This document shows, piece after piece, positions 26,945 through 34,974 of a stretch of 64,000 nucleotides of DNA. Source of the stretch: CAYQDB01 sp964416195 (GTDB taxonomy: Bacteria; Zixibacteria; MSB-5A5; GN15; FEB-12); contig CAYQDB010000001.1 in the NCBI GenBank assembly GCA_964416195.1, forward strand, positions 124,001 to 188,000. The letters are read 5' to 3'. A program made the position numbers and the translations under genes. Below the pieces are notes generated by a model. It ran no database searches and was not told where the DNA came from. It saw only the letters and a program-made list of their open reading frames with translations. The number at the start of each line of letters is the position of its first letter. Within the stretch, counting starts at the first letter, position 1.

Positions 26945-28528
26945 CTATTTCTGCTCTTCCTTAAGAATCTGCGACAGGATTTTTGAGACTGGGACAGACC
27001 CCTCACGCATATCCTTCATCTGGGGGTAAAAGATGACATCGCGGATAGAGTGCTGGTTGGTCAGCAGCATGACCAGCCGGTCAATGCCGAAACCCAGACC
27101 CGCAGTCGGAGGCATACCGTGCGCCAAAGCTGTGATGAAGTCGTCATCCAGCGGCTGTGCCTCTTCATCGCCCGCCTGCAGCGCTTTCCCCTGTTGCAGA
27201 AACCGCTGGAGCTGATCCATTGGATCATTGAGTTCACTGAAGGCGTTACCCATCTCCTGCGAGGAGATGAACAGCTCGAATCGTTCGGTGAGTCGATCGT
27301 TGTCTCGGTGCTTCTTAGCCAACGGGGAGATTTCAACCGGGAAGTCAGCGACGAACGTCGGTTGGATAAGAGTCGGCTCGACATTAGCTTCCCATACTGC
27401 TTCAACAACCTTACCCCAGTTGATAAGTTTCTCTTCGTCAATGTTCTGATCTTTGGCGGCTGCTTTAGCTTCTTCAAAGGACATCTCGGAATAATCAATG
27501 CCGATCTCATCGCGAATGGAATCAAGCATTGTCACCCATCGAAACCGCGGCTCGAAATCAATTTCGTGCTCGCCGTAGGTGATCTTGTAACAGCCATAGA
27601 GCCGGTAGACAACGTACCTCAGCAACTCCTCCCATAGGGCAGCCATATCGCGGTAGTCGGCATAAGCCCAGTACAGCTCAGCCATAGTGAACTCGGGATT
27701 GTGCAGGCGGCTTAATCCCTCATTGCGGAAATCTTTACACAGTTCCCACACCTTGGCGTAGCCACCCACGATGAGACGCTTCAGATACAACTCATCGGCG
27801 ATACGCAAGTACATCGGCATATCAAGCTTGTTATGGTAGGTCTCAAAGGGGCGGGCGTTCGCGCCGCCATATATTGGTTGCAGAATTGGTGTTTCCACTT
27901 CAAGAAAGTCGTGGTTGTTTAAGAACTCGCGAACCGCCTGAATGATTTTTGTCCGTTTGATAAAAATCTCCTTCACCTCCGGGTTGACGATCAGATCAAT
28001 GTAGCGGCGGCGGTAACGGGTCTCCACATCGGTAAGGCCGGAGTGCTTATCGGGGAGAGGGTGAAGCGCCTTGCTGAGCAGCTCGAAGGATGTGACGTTC
28101 AATGTCCGTTCGCCCATTTTAGTAACGAACAGGGTTCCTTCGCAGCCGATAATGTCACCGAGATCGATAGTGTTGAACATGTCGAACTGTCCTTGACCAA
28201 CATTGTCGAGTCTGACATAAATCTGGATGCGTCCGGAGCTGTCGCGGATGTCGGCAAAGAAGACCTTGCCCATCTTTCGCTTTAGAATTACCCGTCCTGC
28301 AAAACGAAGTACCTTTTCGCCCTCAGCAAGTCGGTCGAAGTCAGCGAGGGCGTCTTTTATCAAACAGGTCTGTTCATAGCGATAGGGATAGGAATTTATC
28401 CCTTTCTGTGCCAGTTCCTTCACTTTGTCCCGCCGAATTTTTATCAGTTCGGCAAGGGGAATCTGAACAGTTGCATCGGATGGTATATCTGCTTTTTCTG
28501 TCCTGGTCTTTTTGTTTCGTTCGGTCAT
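26945..28528 (-). CDS. lysS: Lysyl-tRNA synthetase, class II
   Basis: 527 residues. An N-terminal OB-fold anticodon-binding domain (about residues 75-185) precedes the class II core: motif 2 FRNEGLSRLHNPEFTMAELYWAYADY and motif 3 GLGFGIDRLVMLLT near the C-terminus. A 20-residue charged N-terminal extension is slightly longer than usual. The enzyme charges tRNA-Lys using ATP. It is followed on the minus strand by nothing close; coaD lies 73 bases upstream in the same direction. Confidence 0.96.
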   Translation of the reverse strand: MTERNKKTRTEKADIPSDATVQIPLAELIKIRRDKVKELAQKGINSYPYRYEQTCLIKDALADFDRLAEGEKVLRFAGRVILKRKMGKVFFADIRDSSGRIQIYVRLDNVGQGQFDMFNTIDLGDIIGCEGTLFVTKMGERTLNVTSFELLSKALHPLPDKHSGLTDVETRYRRRYIDLIVNPEVKEIFIKRTKIIQAVREFLNNHDFLEVETPILQPIYGGANARPFETYHNKLDMPMYLRIADELYLKRLIVGGYAKVWELCKDFRNEGLSRLHNPEFTMAELYWAYADYRDMAALWEELLRYVVYRLYGCYKITYGEHEIDFEPRFRWVTMLDSIRDEIGIDYSEMSFEEAKAAAKDQNIDEEKLINWGKVVEAVWEANVEPTLIQPTFVADFPVEISPLAKKHRDNDRLTERFELFISSQEMGNAFSELNDPMDQLQRFLQQGKALQAGDEEAQPLDDDFITALAHGMPPTAGLGFGIDRLVMLLTNQHSIRDVIFYPQMKDMREGSVPVSKILSQILKEEQK

Positions 28529-28600
28529 TTTGACAAGGCCTTAGTAGGCGCTCGATTTGCCTGTAGCATTTAGAGCGTCCGCCCGGCGTGTTTCCTTCGT

Positions 28601-29116
28601 TTATTTCGTTTTTCGCGATAGCTTCTTGTCAAATGCTTTCTTCACAGGAGCCGGGACAAGGCCGCTAACATCCCCGCCGTGGCAGGCGACGTCTTTCACG
28701 ATTGTCGATGAGAGGTAGACCCATGATAGCGCCGGCAACAAGAATACCGTCTCAACCTTCCGGGCCAGTTTGCGGTTCATCAACGCTATCTGAAACTCAT
28801 ACTCGAAATCAGAGACAGCACGAAGCCCCCGTATTATAGCATCGGCCTTCATCTCTAAAGCGAGATCCGCAAGCAACCCATCAAACCCAATAACCTTTAC
28901 TTTGTTACCGCATTGCCTCTTCTTGACAGATTGTTCGATCATGTGGATTCGCTCTTCAAATCCAAAAAACGGGTTTTTATCGGAATCCTTCACTACTGCT
29001 ACCAGTAGTTCGTCAAAAAGGTGACAAGCCCTCTCGATGAGCGACATGTGTCCGTTCGTGACCGGGTCGAATGTACCGGGGTAGATGGCTCTATTTCTTC
29101 TTCTTTTCGTCGTCAC
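28601..29116 (-). CDS. coaD: Phosphopantetheine adenylyltransferase
   Basis: 171 residues from a GTG start. The nucleotidyltransferase signature RAIYPGTFDPVTNGHMSLIERA (about residues 9-30) includes the T/HxGH motif, and the C-terminal ISST-type block reads LSSTIVKDVACHGGDVSGLVP. It adenylates 4'-phosphopantetheine in the penultimate step of coenzyme A synthesis. The length is near the family's 160-170 residues. Confidence 0.95.
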   Translation of the reverse strand: MTTKRRRNRAIYPGTFDPVTNGHMSLIERACHLFDELLVAVVKDSDKNPFFGFEERIHMIEQSVKKRQCGNKVKVIGFDGLLADLALEMKADAIIRGLRAVSDFEYEFQIALMNRKLARKVETVFLLPALSWVYLSSTIVKDVACHGGDVSGLVPAPVKKAFDKKLSRKTK

Positions 29117-29195
29117 GATACGTCCTTATAGTTACAAACCTTAACAGGTTCATAGAAACACTGTAAAATATGGTGGATTAGTCTACGTGGCAAGG

Positions 29196-30056
29196 TCAAT
29201 TAACGGTGAGCCCCATTGCGATCAGGTAGTCTTCGAGAGCAGTCCCCGTCAGTGCGGGAGATTCAGCCAGCCACCGCTTGTTTATTCTGGGGGGCATTAC
29301 CGGAATCTGGAAGTGATGTTCCAGAACGGTTCTGATCGGTGAGTTGCCAGTACAGCCGGAGATGAGCAGTGTTGATAGCGGGAGTTTTTCTTCCCCCTCA
29401 AGAAGCGAGGCCATCCTGAAGTTGACAACGGTTTTGAGTTCGGCCGCTATCGTCTTCAATCCACATTCCGTGTCCGGATTGAACTGCCCGATGGCAAGCC
29501 CCGCCACGTCAAGGATGTTTCCCTCGAGGACAAAGCTGATAGATGCGACATCGTTGCGGAAATCAACTAGGCAGACCAACCCGCCTTGCTCTGCATGACA
29601 GAAAGCAATGTAGCCCTTTCCAAGCGCCACGGCCCGCATCTTGTACTTAGGTAGCATGGCCGCTGCTGACGAAGGAAGCAGTGGGTCGGTTATTTCTGCC
29701 AGGTTCCGCTGGCGTGTTACCAATCCCAGGCGGTGGTCTCTACTCCCAGTGGACAGAGTTGCAAAGCAGAACTCCGCCTCATCATCGAGCAGCGACTGAG
29801 AAAGCTCAAACTGTGCGAGCAAATCTGCATCCCACCGGGCGGTATCTCTGAGGCGAAGGTTTTTGACTACCACTCTGTTATCCGGGACTGCAAAAACAAC
29901 ATCTGTCCCCTCAAGCGCCAGCTTTTCCCTCAGGCTCGATTCCCCAGCAGTCATCAGGGCAGTGACTTTGCGCTCTGAGGAGTCCCGCTTAACCTGTGCT
30001 ACGTAGTAGCGTCCGAAACGACAATCGATGCCTGTGATGATCTGCTGCGAAGTCAT
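29196..30056 (-). CDS. PilM-like actin-fold protein
   Basis: 286 residues. The opening GIDCRFGRYYVAQVKRD is like the phosphate-1 loop of ASKHA (actin-like) proteins, and GLVCLVDFRNDVASISFVLEG in the middle fits a second such loop. The size and order recall PilM, the cytoplasmic actin-like protein of type IV pili. No PilN/O/P genes follow, which weakens the assignment. The start overlaps the stop of the ComEA-like gene (ATGA), so both are coupled. Confidence 0.5.
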   Translation of the reverse strand: MTSQQIITGIDCRFGRYYVAQVKRDSSERKVTALMTAGESSLREKLALEGTDVVFAVPDNRVVVKNLRLRDTARWDADLLAQFELSQSLLDDEAEFCFATLSTGSRDHRLGLVTRQRNLAEITDPLLPSSAAAMLPKYKMRAVALGKGYIAFCHAEQGGLVCLVDFRNDVASISFVLEGNILDVAGLAIGQFNPDTECGLKTIAAELKTVVNFRMASLLEGEEKLPLSTLLISGCTGNSPIRTVLEHHFQIPVMPPRINKRWLAESPALTGTALEDYLIAMGLTVN

Positions 30057-30424
30057 GGATGCCTTATCTTCAGGTACGGTCGCAGCCGTTCATACATCTT
30101 AGGTCCAATTCCCTTAACCTCGGTGATATCAACAGGTCTTTCAAACTGCCTGTGTTTGCGGTATTCTACGATGCGGTCGGCCAGCACCGGCCCGATGCCC
30201 GGAAGCAGTTCCAGTGAATCGGTCGGCGCCGTGTTGGGGTCTAGAACAAAAACGCCGGTGAAAATCTGCTCATCTTCTCCAATAAAGACACGCAGTGGTG
30301 GAGAATCATCGGGGGGCTGAGCATAGGAACGGATTAAAAGGTACCCGCCCATCACCGCTGCTGTGGCAGTCAGGACGCCAAGAAACCTCAACTGCGCTGT
30401 GCTGAAATCGAAAAAGCGGTTCAT
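30053..30424 (-). CDS. ComEA-like helix-hairpin-helix protein
   Basis: 123 residues. One N-terminal membrane helix (about 13-30) anchors a short linker and a C-terminal pair of helix-hairpin-helix motifs: DSLELLPGIGPVLADRIVEYR and DITEVKGIGPKMYERLRPYL. This is the layout of ComEA, which binds incoming DNA outside the inner membrane during natural transformation. No other competence genes are beside it apart from the PilM-like gene, so uptake of DNA is only a suggestion. Confidence 0.8.
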   Translation of the reverse strand: MNRFFDFSTAQLRFLGVLTATAAVMGGYLLIRSYAQPPDDSPPLRVFIGEDEQIFTGVFVLDPNTAPTDSLELLPGIGPVLADRIVEYRKHRQFERPVDITEVKGIGPKMYERLRPYLKIRHP

Positions 30425-30538
30425 TGATTCATATGCAGTTTACAGAGTCGACTGCAAAATACAAGGATAGATGTCAGAAATCAACGGGTATGGTAAACTC
30501 GATTGTGCACCGGCCTATTTGGTGGTGACGGGCTGGGC

Positions 30539-30775
30539 CTACTCTTCCGCCCAGGCGGGCATGGCCTTCATATAGTCGGCGGCGCGTTTGAGGGCCTTCC
30601 CTTCATCAATATCCGGTTGCCAGCTTTTGAACCAATCAGCAATGCCCTTTTGGCTAACCTCTCTGGATTTCAGGTTGCCCGACTCGTCAGTGCAATACTT
30701 GCAGTAGTTTTCCGCCGGCCCTTTGAACTCGGGTGTGTCGAGCGGAGCCGCGCATGAGTGACAATACTTCTCCAT
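30539..30775 (-). CDS. Small zinc-ribbon protein
   Basis: 78 residues. Two CxxC-type pairs (YCHSC near residue 4 and YCKYC near residue 24) form a putative zinc ribbon. A helical tail of conserved look follows (ADWFKSWQPDIDEGKALKRAADYM). This fits the family annotated as 'putative zinc ribbon domain'; its function is unknown. Transposon B lies upstream, 189 bases from the start codon. Confidence 0.75.
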   Translation of the reverse strand: MEKYCHSCAAPLDTPEFKGPAENYCKYCTDESGNLKSREVSQKGIADWFKSWQPDIDEGKALKRAADYMKAMPAWAEE

Positions 30776-30955
30776 TGTGAATCCTTTCCGTCAAAGTGAA
30801 ATAGTATATCAAGCAGGAAACTTCCTACCTGGTGAATAGATAGTATTTGGCCGGTGGTTTGTCAAGTGATGGTGGCACTATAGCGGCTTCGCCCCACATT
30901 CATGTAATCCCATGAGGTTACGGCAGTTACGAAGGAATGGCTTTGTTTCGCAAAA

Positions 30956-30963
30956 AAACTTTT
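30956..30963 (+). repeat. Target-site duplication of transposon B, left
   Basis: AAACTTTT. The identical octamer occurs at 34290-34297 just outside the other end. Eight bases is the length expected for the IS1595 family. Confidence 0.85.
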
Positions 30964-30984
30964 CGGAATTGTACGTTTTTGGAC

Positions 30985-31013
30985 TTGACAAACATTTCAA
31001 CATTTATTATATT
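30985..31013 (+). promoter_or_regulatory. Transposase promoter of transposon B
   Basis: TTGACA (30985-30990), a 17-base spacer, and TATATT (31008-31013), 26 bases before the ATG at 31039. AAGGAGAAAAGG provides the ribosome-binding site. Confidence 0.65.
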
Positions 31014-31038
31014 ATTGTAGGATAAGGAGAAAAGGACA

Positions 31039-31944
31039 ATGAATTTAATTGAAGTGTTTAACGAGTTCCAAACTCAAGAACAGGCTATGGAGTATCTTGA
31101 AAATGTCCGTTGGCATGGTTTGGTAACCTGTCCTTACTGTGGCAGTGAGAAAACCTGTCGGCACGTTAGTGGTGACCGGAGAAATCAAAGGTGGCAATGT
31201 CAACGCTGTACAAAAGCATTTTCTGCCACAGTTGGCACTATTTTTCATGGTACTCATGTATCTTTGAGAAACTGGTTTTTGGTTATAGCTCTGATGCTTA
31301 ACGCCAAGAAATCGGTTAGTGCCTGTCAGATCGCCCGTGATATCGGTATGCGCCGTCCTACAGTGTGGAGTATGATGCACCGGATACGTAGGGCAATGGC
31401 AAAAGATAAAAAGCAAAGAGAGCTTCTTTTCGGAATTGTTGAAGCCGATGAGACGTACATCGGTGGAAAGCCGAGAAGGTACAACGAAAAGCGCAACCAA
31501 CCTAAGGGCGGCAACAAGTCCAAGCGTGGTCGTGGCACAGATAAGACGGCTGTTATCGGTGCTGTTGAACGCAATGGAAGCGTAGTCGCGGAGCCTATTA
31601 TCGGGGGCAAAGTAAATCGAATAGCACTGTCAACATTCATTCGCAAGTATATCGACAGCGCAATTTCTGTGATAATGAGTGATGAGTTTCCTACCTACCG
31701 ACACGTTTGTCGTGGGACGTACCACTCTTCCGTCAATCACAAGGAAAGATATGTAGAAGGCTCAACACATATCAATACCATTGAAGGCTTCTGGGCATTA
31801 CTCAAACGTGCGTGGTACGGACAGCACCATCACTACAGTCGTAAGTACATTGATCTTTACGTCTCTGAAGCTTGTTACAAATACAATGCCCGTCACAAAG
31901 GTAGCATGTTCCATGAAACTATAGCTTTGATGGTGGGAGCATGA
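31039..31944 (+). CDS. IS1595-family transposase
   Basis: 301 residues. N-terminal zinc ribbon (CPYCGS, later CQRC), the conserved MLNAKKSVSACQIARDIGM helix-turn-helix region, then catalytic blocks EADETYIGGKPRR, VIMSDEFPTYR and HINTIEGFWALLKRAWYG. It is clearly homologous to the transposase of transposon A at 7723 but diverged, so the two elements are relatives rather than recent copies. Its stop overlaps the start of the methyltransferase gene (ATGA at 31941-31944). Confidence 0.93.
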   Translation: MNLIEVFNEFQTQEQAMEYLENVRWHGLVTCPYCGSEKTCRHVSGDRRNQRWQCQRCTKAFSATVGTIFHGTHVSLRNWFLVIALMLNAKKSVSACQIARDIGMRRPTVWSMMHRIRRAMAKDKKQRELLFGIVEADETYIGGKPRRYNEKRNQPKGGNKSKRGRGTDKTAVIGAVERNGSVVAEPIIGGKVNRIALSTFIRKYIDSAISVIMSDEFPTYRHVCRGTYHSSVNHKERYVEGSTHINTIEGFWALLKRAWYGQHHHYSRKYIDLYVSEACYKYNARHKGSMFHETIALMVGA

Positions 31945-33599
31945 ACAAGCTGTACTACGGTGACAATCTCGACATCATGCGCTCTATGCCGAAATATTCT
32001 GTCGACTTAGTTTATCTCGATCCACCTTTCAGTTCCAAAAAGAATTACAACATAATGTATAAGACCATGACGGGTATGCCAGTACCGGAACAAGTTGAAG
32101 CCTTCTGCGACACTTGGGAATTAGACCCAGAGAAAATGCAACGTGCGAAGGAGATGCCTGTCTTATTGCGTGAACATGGCGTTGATGATAACTACATAAA
32201 TTTCTGGCGTATTTGGGTGAATGCCCTGAGAAATACTCAGCCACACCTTCTTGCCTATTTGATTTACATGGTGGAGCGATTGATACATATGCGTTCCATT
32301 CTACGCCCGACAGGTTCACTCTATCTGCATTGTGACCCGACTGCAAGCCATTATATAAAAGTGATGATGGATGGTATTTTCGGCCATAAGAATTTTCAGA
32401 ATGAAGTGATCTGGCGTAGGACAGGTGCGCATGGTAGAGCTAAAAGATGGGGGCCGATACATGACGTATTACTCTACTATACGATCTCTGATAACCATAC
32501 TTGGAATAGAGTATTTGAGGATTATGATCCTTTGTATATTAACAATTATTACCAATACAGTGATGAGCATGGAAGCTATCAATTGGTGAGTCTCGATGGA
32601 CCAGGGACAAGAACTGGTGCTTCTGGTAGAGCTTGGCGTGGGATTGACCCAACTGAAAAAGGGCGGCATTGGGAATTACCACCAGATCGTGCATTGCCAG
32701 ACTGGTTTGAGTTTCCCGATGGATATTCAAAAATGACAATTCAAAAACGGCTTGATGTTCTGGATAAAGCAGAACTGATTTATTGGCCGTTAAGAGGAAA
32801 AGTCCCTCGATACAAACGATACCTCAGTGTATGTGAAGGCAATCCTATACAAGACATTATATCTGACATTCGACCTATCGGTTCACATTCAAAAGAACGA
32901 TTAGGATACCCCACACAGAAACCCATAGCTCTTTTGGATAGAATTATCCGAGCATCATCGAATCGTGGTGATGTTATTTTTGATCCCTTTTGTGGTTGTG
33001 GAACTACAGTCTATGCGGCGCATGAAGCTAACCGACAATGGATCGGTTGTGATATTGCTATTTTACCTATCAAACTTATCAAGCATGTTCTTGAAGAGCG
33101 TTATCGCCTTGTTGAAGATAAGCACTTTGTAATTGATGGTATTCCCGTTAGTGTTGAGCAAGCACAATACCTTTTCAAGCGTGATCCTTTTCAATTTCAG
33201 CATTGGTTTGTTGAGTGTATTGGGGGATTCCCGATGCTAAAGAAAGTGGCCGACAAGGGTATTGACGGTAGGATATACTTTGAAGCGAAAAACAAGTTGT
33301 ATGAAATGGTGTTATCCGTCAAGGGCGGCACAATAAGGCCGTCCGATGTGCGTGACTTGCGTGGTGTATTGGAACGCGAGGAAAATGCGGAGCTTGCAGG
33401 ATTTTTGTCTCTGAGGAAACCCACCAAAGCCATGCACGATGAAGCGGCCAGAGCCGGAGTTTTTGAGTATAAAGGCGTGGAATACGACCGCATTCAGTTT
33501 CTAACAGCAGAAGATGTGTTGGCAGATAAGAAAGAGTTCCATACTCCTACTCGGATCGGGGTTAAGGGTAAGACGGGGCAGATCAATATACCAGTATGA
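31941..33599 (+). CDS. Beta-class DNA methyltransferase fused to a restriction-nuclease-like domain
   Basis: 552 residues. The catalytic motif IV comes first (VYLDPPFSSKKNYN, about residues 25-38) and the SAM-binding motif I comes late (IFDPFCGCGTTVYAAHEANRQWIGCD, about 345-370). This order defines beta-class N6-adenine/N4-cytosine methyltransferases, with the target-recognition region between. The last 130 residues (VADKGIDGRIYF...VLSVKGG, then RDLRGVL) look like the PD-(D/E)XK/Mrr-type domain found fused to such enzymes. The usual E/QxK position reads SVK, so cleavage activity is uncertain. ATG overlaps the transposase stop. Confidence 0.85.
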   Translation: MNKLYYGDNLDIMRSMPKYSVDLVYLDPPFSSKKNYNIMYKTMTGMPVPEQVEAFCDTWELDPEKMQRAKEMPVLLREHGVDDNYINFWRIWVNALRNTQPHLLAYLIYMVERLIHMRSILRPTGSLYLHCDPTASHYIKVMMDGIFGHKNFQNEVIWRRTGAHGRAKRWGPIHDVLLYYTISDNHTWNRVFEDYDPLYINNYYQYSDEHGSYQLVSLDGPGTRTGASGRAWRGIDPTEKGRHWELPPDRALPDWFEFPDGYSKMTIQKRLDVLDKAELIYWPLRGKVPRYKRYLSVCEGNPIQDIISDIRPIGSHSKERLGYPTQKPIALLDRIIRASSNRGDVIFDPFCGCGTTVYAAHEANRQWIGCDIAILPIKLIKHVLEERYRLVEDKHFVIDGIPVSVEQAQYLFKRDPFQFQHWFVECIGGFPMLKKVADKGIDGRIYFEAKNKLYEMVLSVKGGTIRPSDVRDLRGVLEREENAELAGFLSLRKPTKAMHDEAARAGVFEYKGVEYDRIQFLTAEDVLADKKEFHTPTRIGVKGKTGQINIPV

Positions 33600-33600
33600 T

Positions 33601-34224
33601 TTACCAATTTGTGGGTTCTATGCTCTCAAAAATCGGGGGCATAGCTTTAGGTAAATCCTTAATAGCTTTCCTTAACTGTTTCTTGTTTAGATAAATGTTA
33701 TGATGCCATTTATTCAATCTAAGAGAATTTATCCAGAAATCACTTTCACCTTCTGGATGTCCAGACCATTCTCTGAAAAAATCGGGTGTTAACAAACTCG
33801 GATTTTGTACTCGGCCTGAACCATAAACTTTATTTGATCCCCAAGCAGTCATATCACCGTTAGCTACTACTGACGATAAAATGAAGGTGCAAATTTTCTG
33901 TTCATCATATTTACGCCAAGATTTCTTTTCCTTCTGAATGTATGCGGCCGTTTCTCGTATGGTAATATCGGGAATCGGATGAGAGAAACCATCCAATTGC
34001 TTTTTCAATAGCATGGTTTTGTCACGCTGATATAAAGCAAAACCGATAGATATGACTGTAATTATAACAAATTCCATGTTATTTAAGATTCGATCCCAAA
34101 ACGCTTTCCCCAATAATTCAATAACGATCTCTTGCGCAACGAGACGTGAAAAAGCTATCAATAATACAAAAATACCCCAAACGATAACCCGCCAAAACGA
34201 TCCGATGAATGAGCCAATGGACAT
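33601..34224 (-). CDS. Two-helix membrane protein, transposon cargo
   Basis: 207 residues with two hydrophobic helices (about 8-28 and 45-65) and a soluble C-terminal part (about 70-207) rich in K, W and N. Not recognised. It ends one base after the methyltransferase stop, on the other strand, and lies wholly inside the terminal repeats. TATATT (34235-34230) stands just before the ATG with a poorer -35, TTGGTT, 17 bases further, so the mRNA may be nearly leaderless. A membrane effector or immunity role would suit its company but is unproven. Confidence 0.7.
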   Translation of the reverse strand: MSIGSFIGSFWRVIVWGIFVLLIAFSRLVAQEIVIELLGKAFWDRILNNMEFVIITVISIGFALYQRDKTMLLKKQLDGFSHPIPDITIRETAAYIQKEKKSWRKYDEQKICTFILSSVVANGDMTAWGSNKVYGSGRVQNPSLLTPDFFREWSGHPEGESDFWINSLRLNKWHHNIYLNKKQLRKAIKDLPKAMPPIFESIEPTNW

Positions 34225-34289
34225 TCCCTAATATAGCTCGACCACTACTTTCAACCAACATATTCATAGTCCACAAGCGTACAATTCCG

Positions 34290-34297
34290 AAACTTTT
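34290..34297 (+). repeat. Target-site duplication of transposon B, right
   Basis: AAACTTTT, identical to 30956-30963. Confidence 0.85.
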
Positions 34298-34464
34298 TTT
34301 AGATTCGCAAACACCTCGTAGTCGGTCTCACAATGGCCTGCTTGAGAGTGGGGCAGATGCGACATCTACCGCCCACAAAACAAGGGCATACGCTAACCAC
34401 AAACGCCCCTTTTGGCAAACAACAGAAAAAATCACAAAAAAATGCACATTTTCGCTGAAACCTC

Positions 34465-34492
34465 TTGACAGATTCTGTGTTGAAGCTATATT
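34465..34492 (+). promoter_or_regulatory. Promoter of groESL
   Basis: TTGACA (34465-34470), a 16-base spacer, and TATATT (34487-34492). The predicted start, about 34500, falls at the left edge of the CIRCE operator. Confidence 0.8.
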
Positions 34493-34502
34493 GCAGGGCT
34501 TG

Positions 34503-34529
34503 TTAGCACTCACCATAGATGAGTGCTAA
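34503..34529 (+). promoter_or_regulatory. CIRCE operator (HrcA binding site)
   Basis: TTAGCACTC-N9-GAGTGCTAA, an exact match to the CIRCE consensus. HrcA binds it and represses the chaperonin genes until heat shock. It overlaps the predicted transcription start of groESL. The hrcA gene itself is not in the window. Confidence 0.97.
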
Positions 34530-34655
34530 TATTACTAAAAGAGTTGTCTGGCAAGGAGTTATACATGCAGGACAATGGACATTGGCAGAGTGGAAGTAGA
34601 GAATTAAGAAAATGAGACTAAATAGTTTTCAACATCAACAACAGGAGGAAACGAA

Positions 34656-34949
34656 ATGCAAGTAAAACCGCTTGCTGATCGAGTCGTAGTTAAGCCCCTC
34701 GAGGAGACTGAGATGAAGAAGGGGGGAATCATTATTCCGGATACGGCCAAGGAAAAGCCGATGCAAGGCGAGATCATTGAGGTCGGCCCCGGGCGCATGA
34801 CCGACGACGGCAAAAAGATACCGCCCGAGGTAAAGAAGGGTGACCGGGTGTTGTATGGTAAATACTCCGGCACCGAGGTCTCTATCGCTGATGAAGAGTA
34901 TCTCATCATGCGTGAGTCCGACATTTTCGCCATCATTCGGGACAGTTGA
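34656..34949 (+). CDS. groS: Co-chaperonin GroES
   Basis: 97 residues, the usual GroES length. It begins MQVKPLADRVVVKPLEE and contains the mobile-loop region EMKKGGIIIPDTAKEKP and VLYGKYSGTEV. AGGAGG precedes the ATG. GroES forms the heptameric lid on GroEL. First gene of the CIRCE-controlled operon, 25 bases before groEL. Confidence 0.98.
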   Translation: MQVKPLADRVVVKPLEETEMKKGGIIIPDTAKEKPMQGEIIEVGPGRMTDDGKKIPPEVKKGDRVLYGKYSGTEVSIADEEYLIMRESDIFAIIRDS

Positions 34950-34974
34950 TTAAAAGTGAAAAGGAGATATTTAA

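Larger units (their letters stand above)
30964..34289 (+). mobile_element. Transposon B: IS1595-family element with methyltransferase/nuclease cargo
   Basis: 3326 bases between perfect 8-bp direct repeats AAACTTTT (30956-30963 and 34290-34297). The ends start CGGAATTGTACG and match inverted: over 30961-30985 against 34292-34268, 23 of 25 bases agree. Contents: transposase (31039-31944), a methyltransferase with a nuclease-like tail overlapping it by four bases (31941-33599), and a convergent membrane-protein gene (33601-34224). All frames are open, so the element looks intact and recently inserted. It sits between the zinc-ribbon gene and the groESL promoter. Confidence 0.92.
34225..34655. 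other. Region between transposon B cargo and groES
   Basis: 431 bases with no gene. It holds the right terminal repeat (34268-34292), the target duplication (34290-34297), about 170 bases of host DNA, the groE promoter, the CIRCE operator and a 120-base groES leader. Confidence 0.7.
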
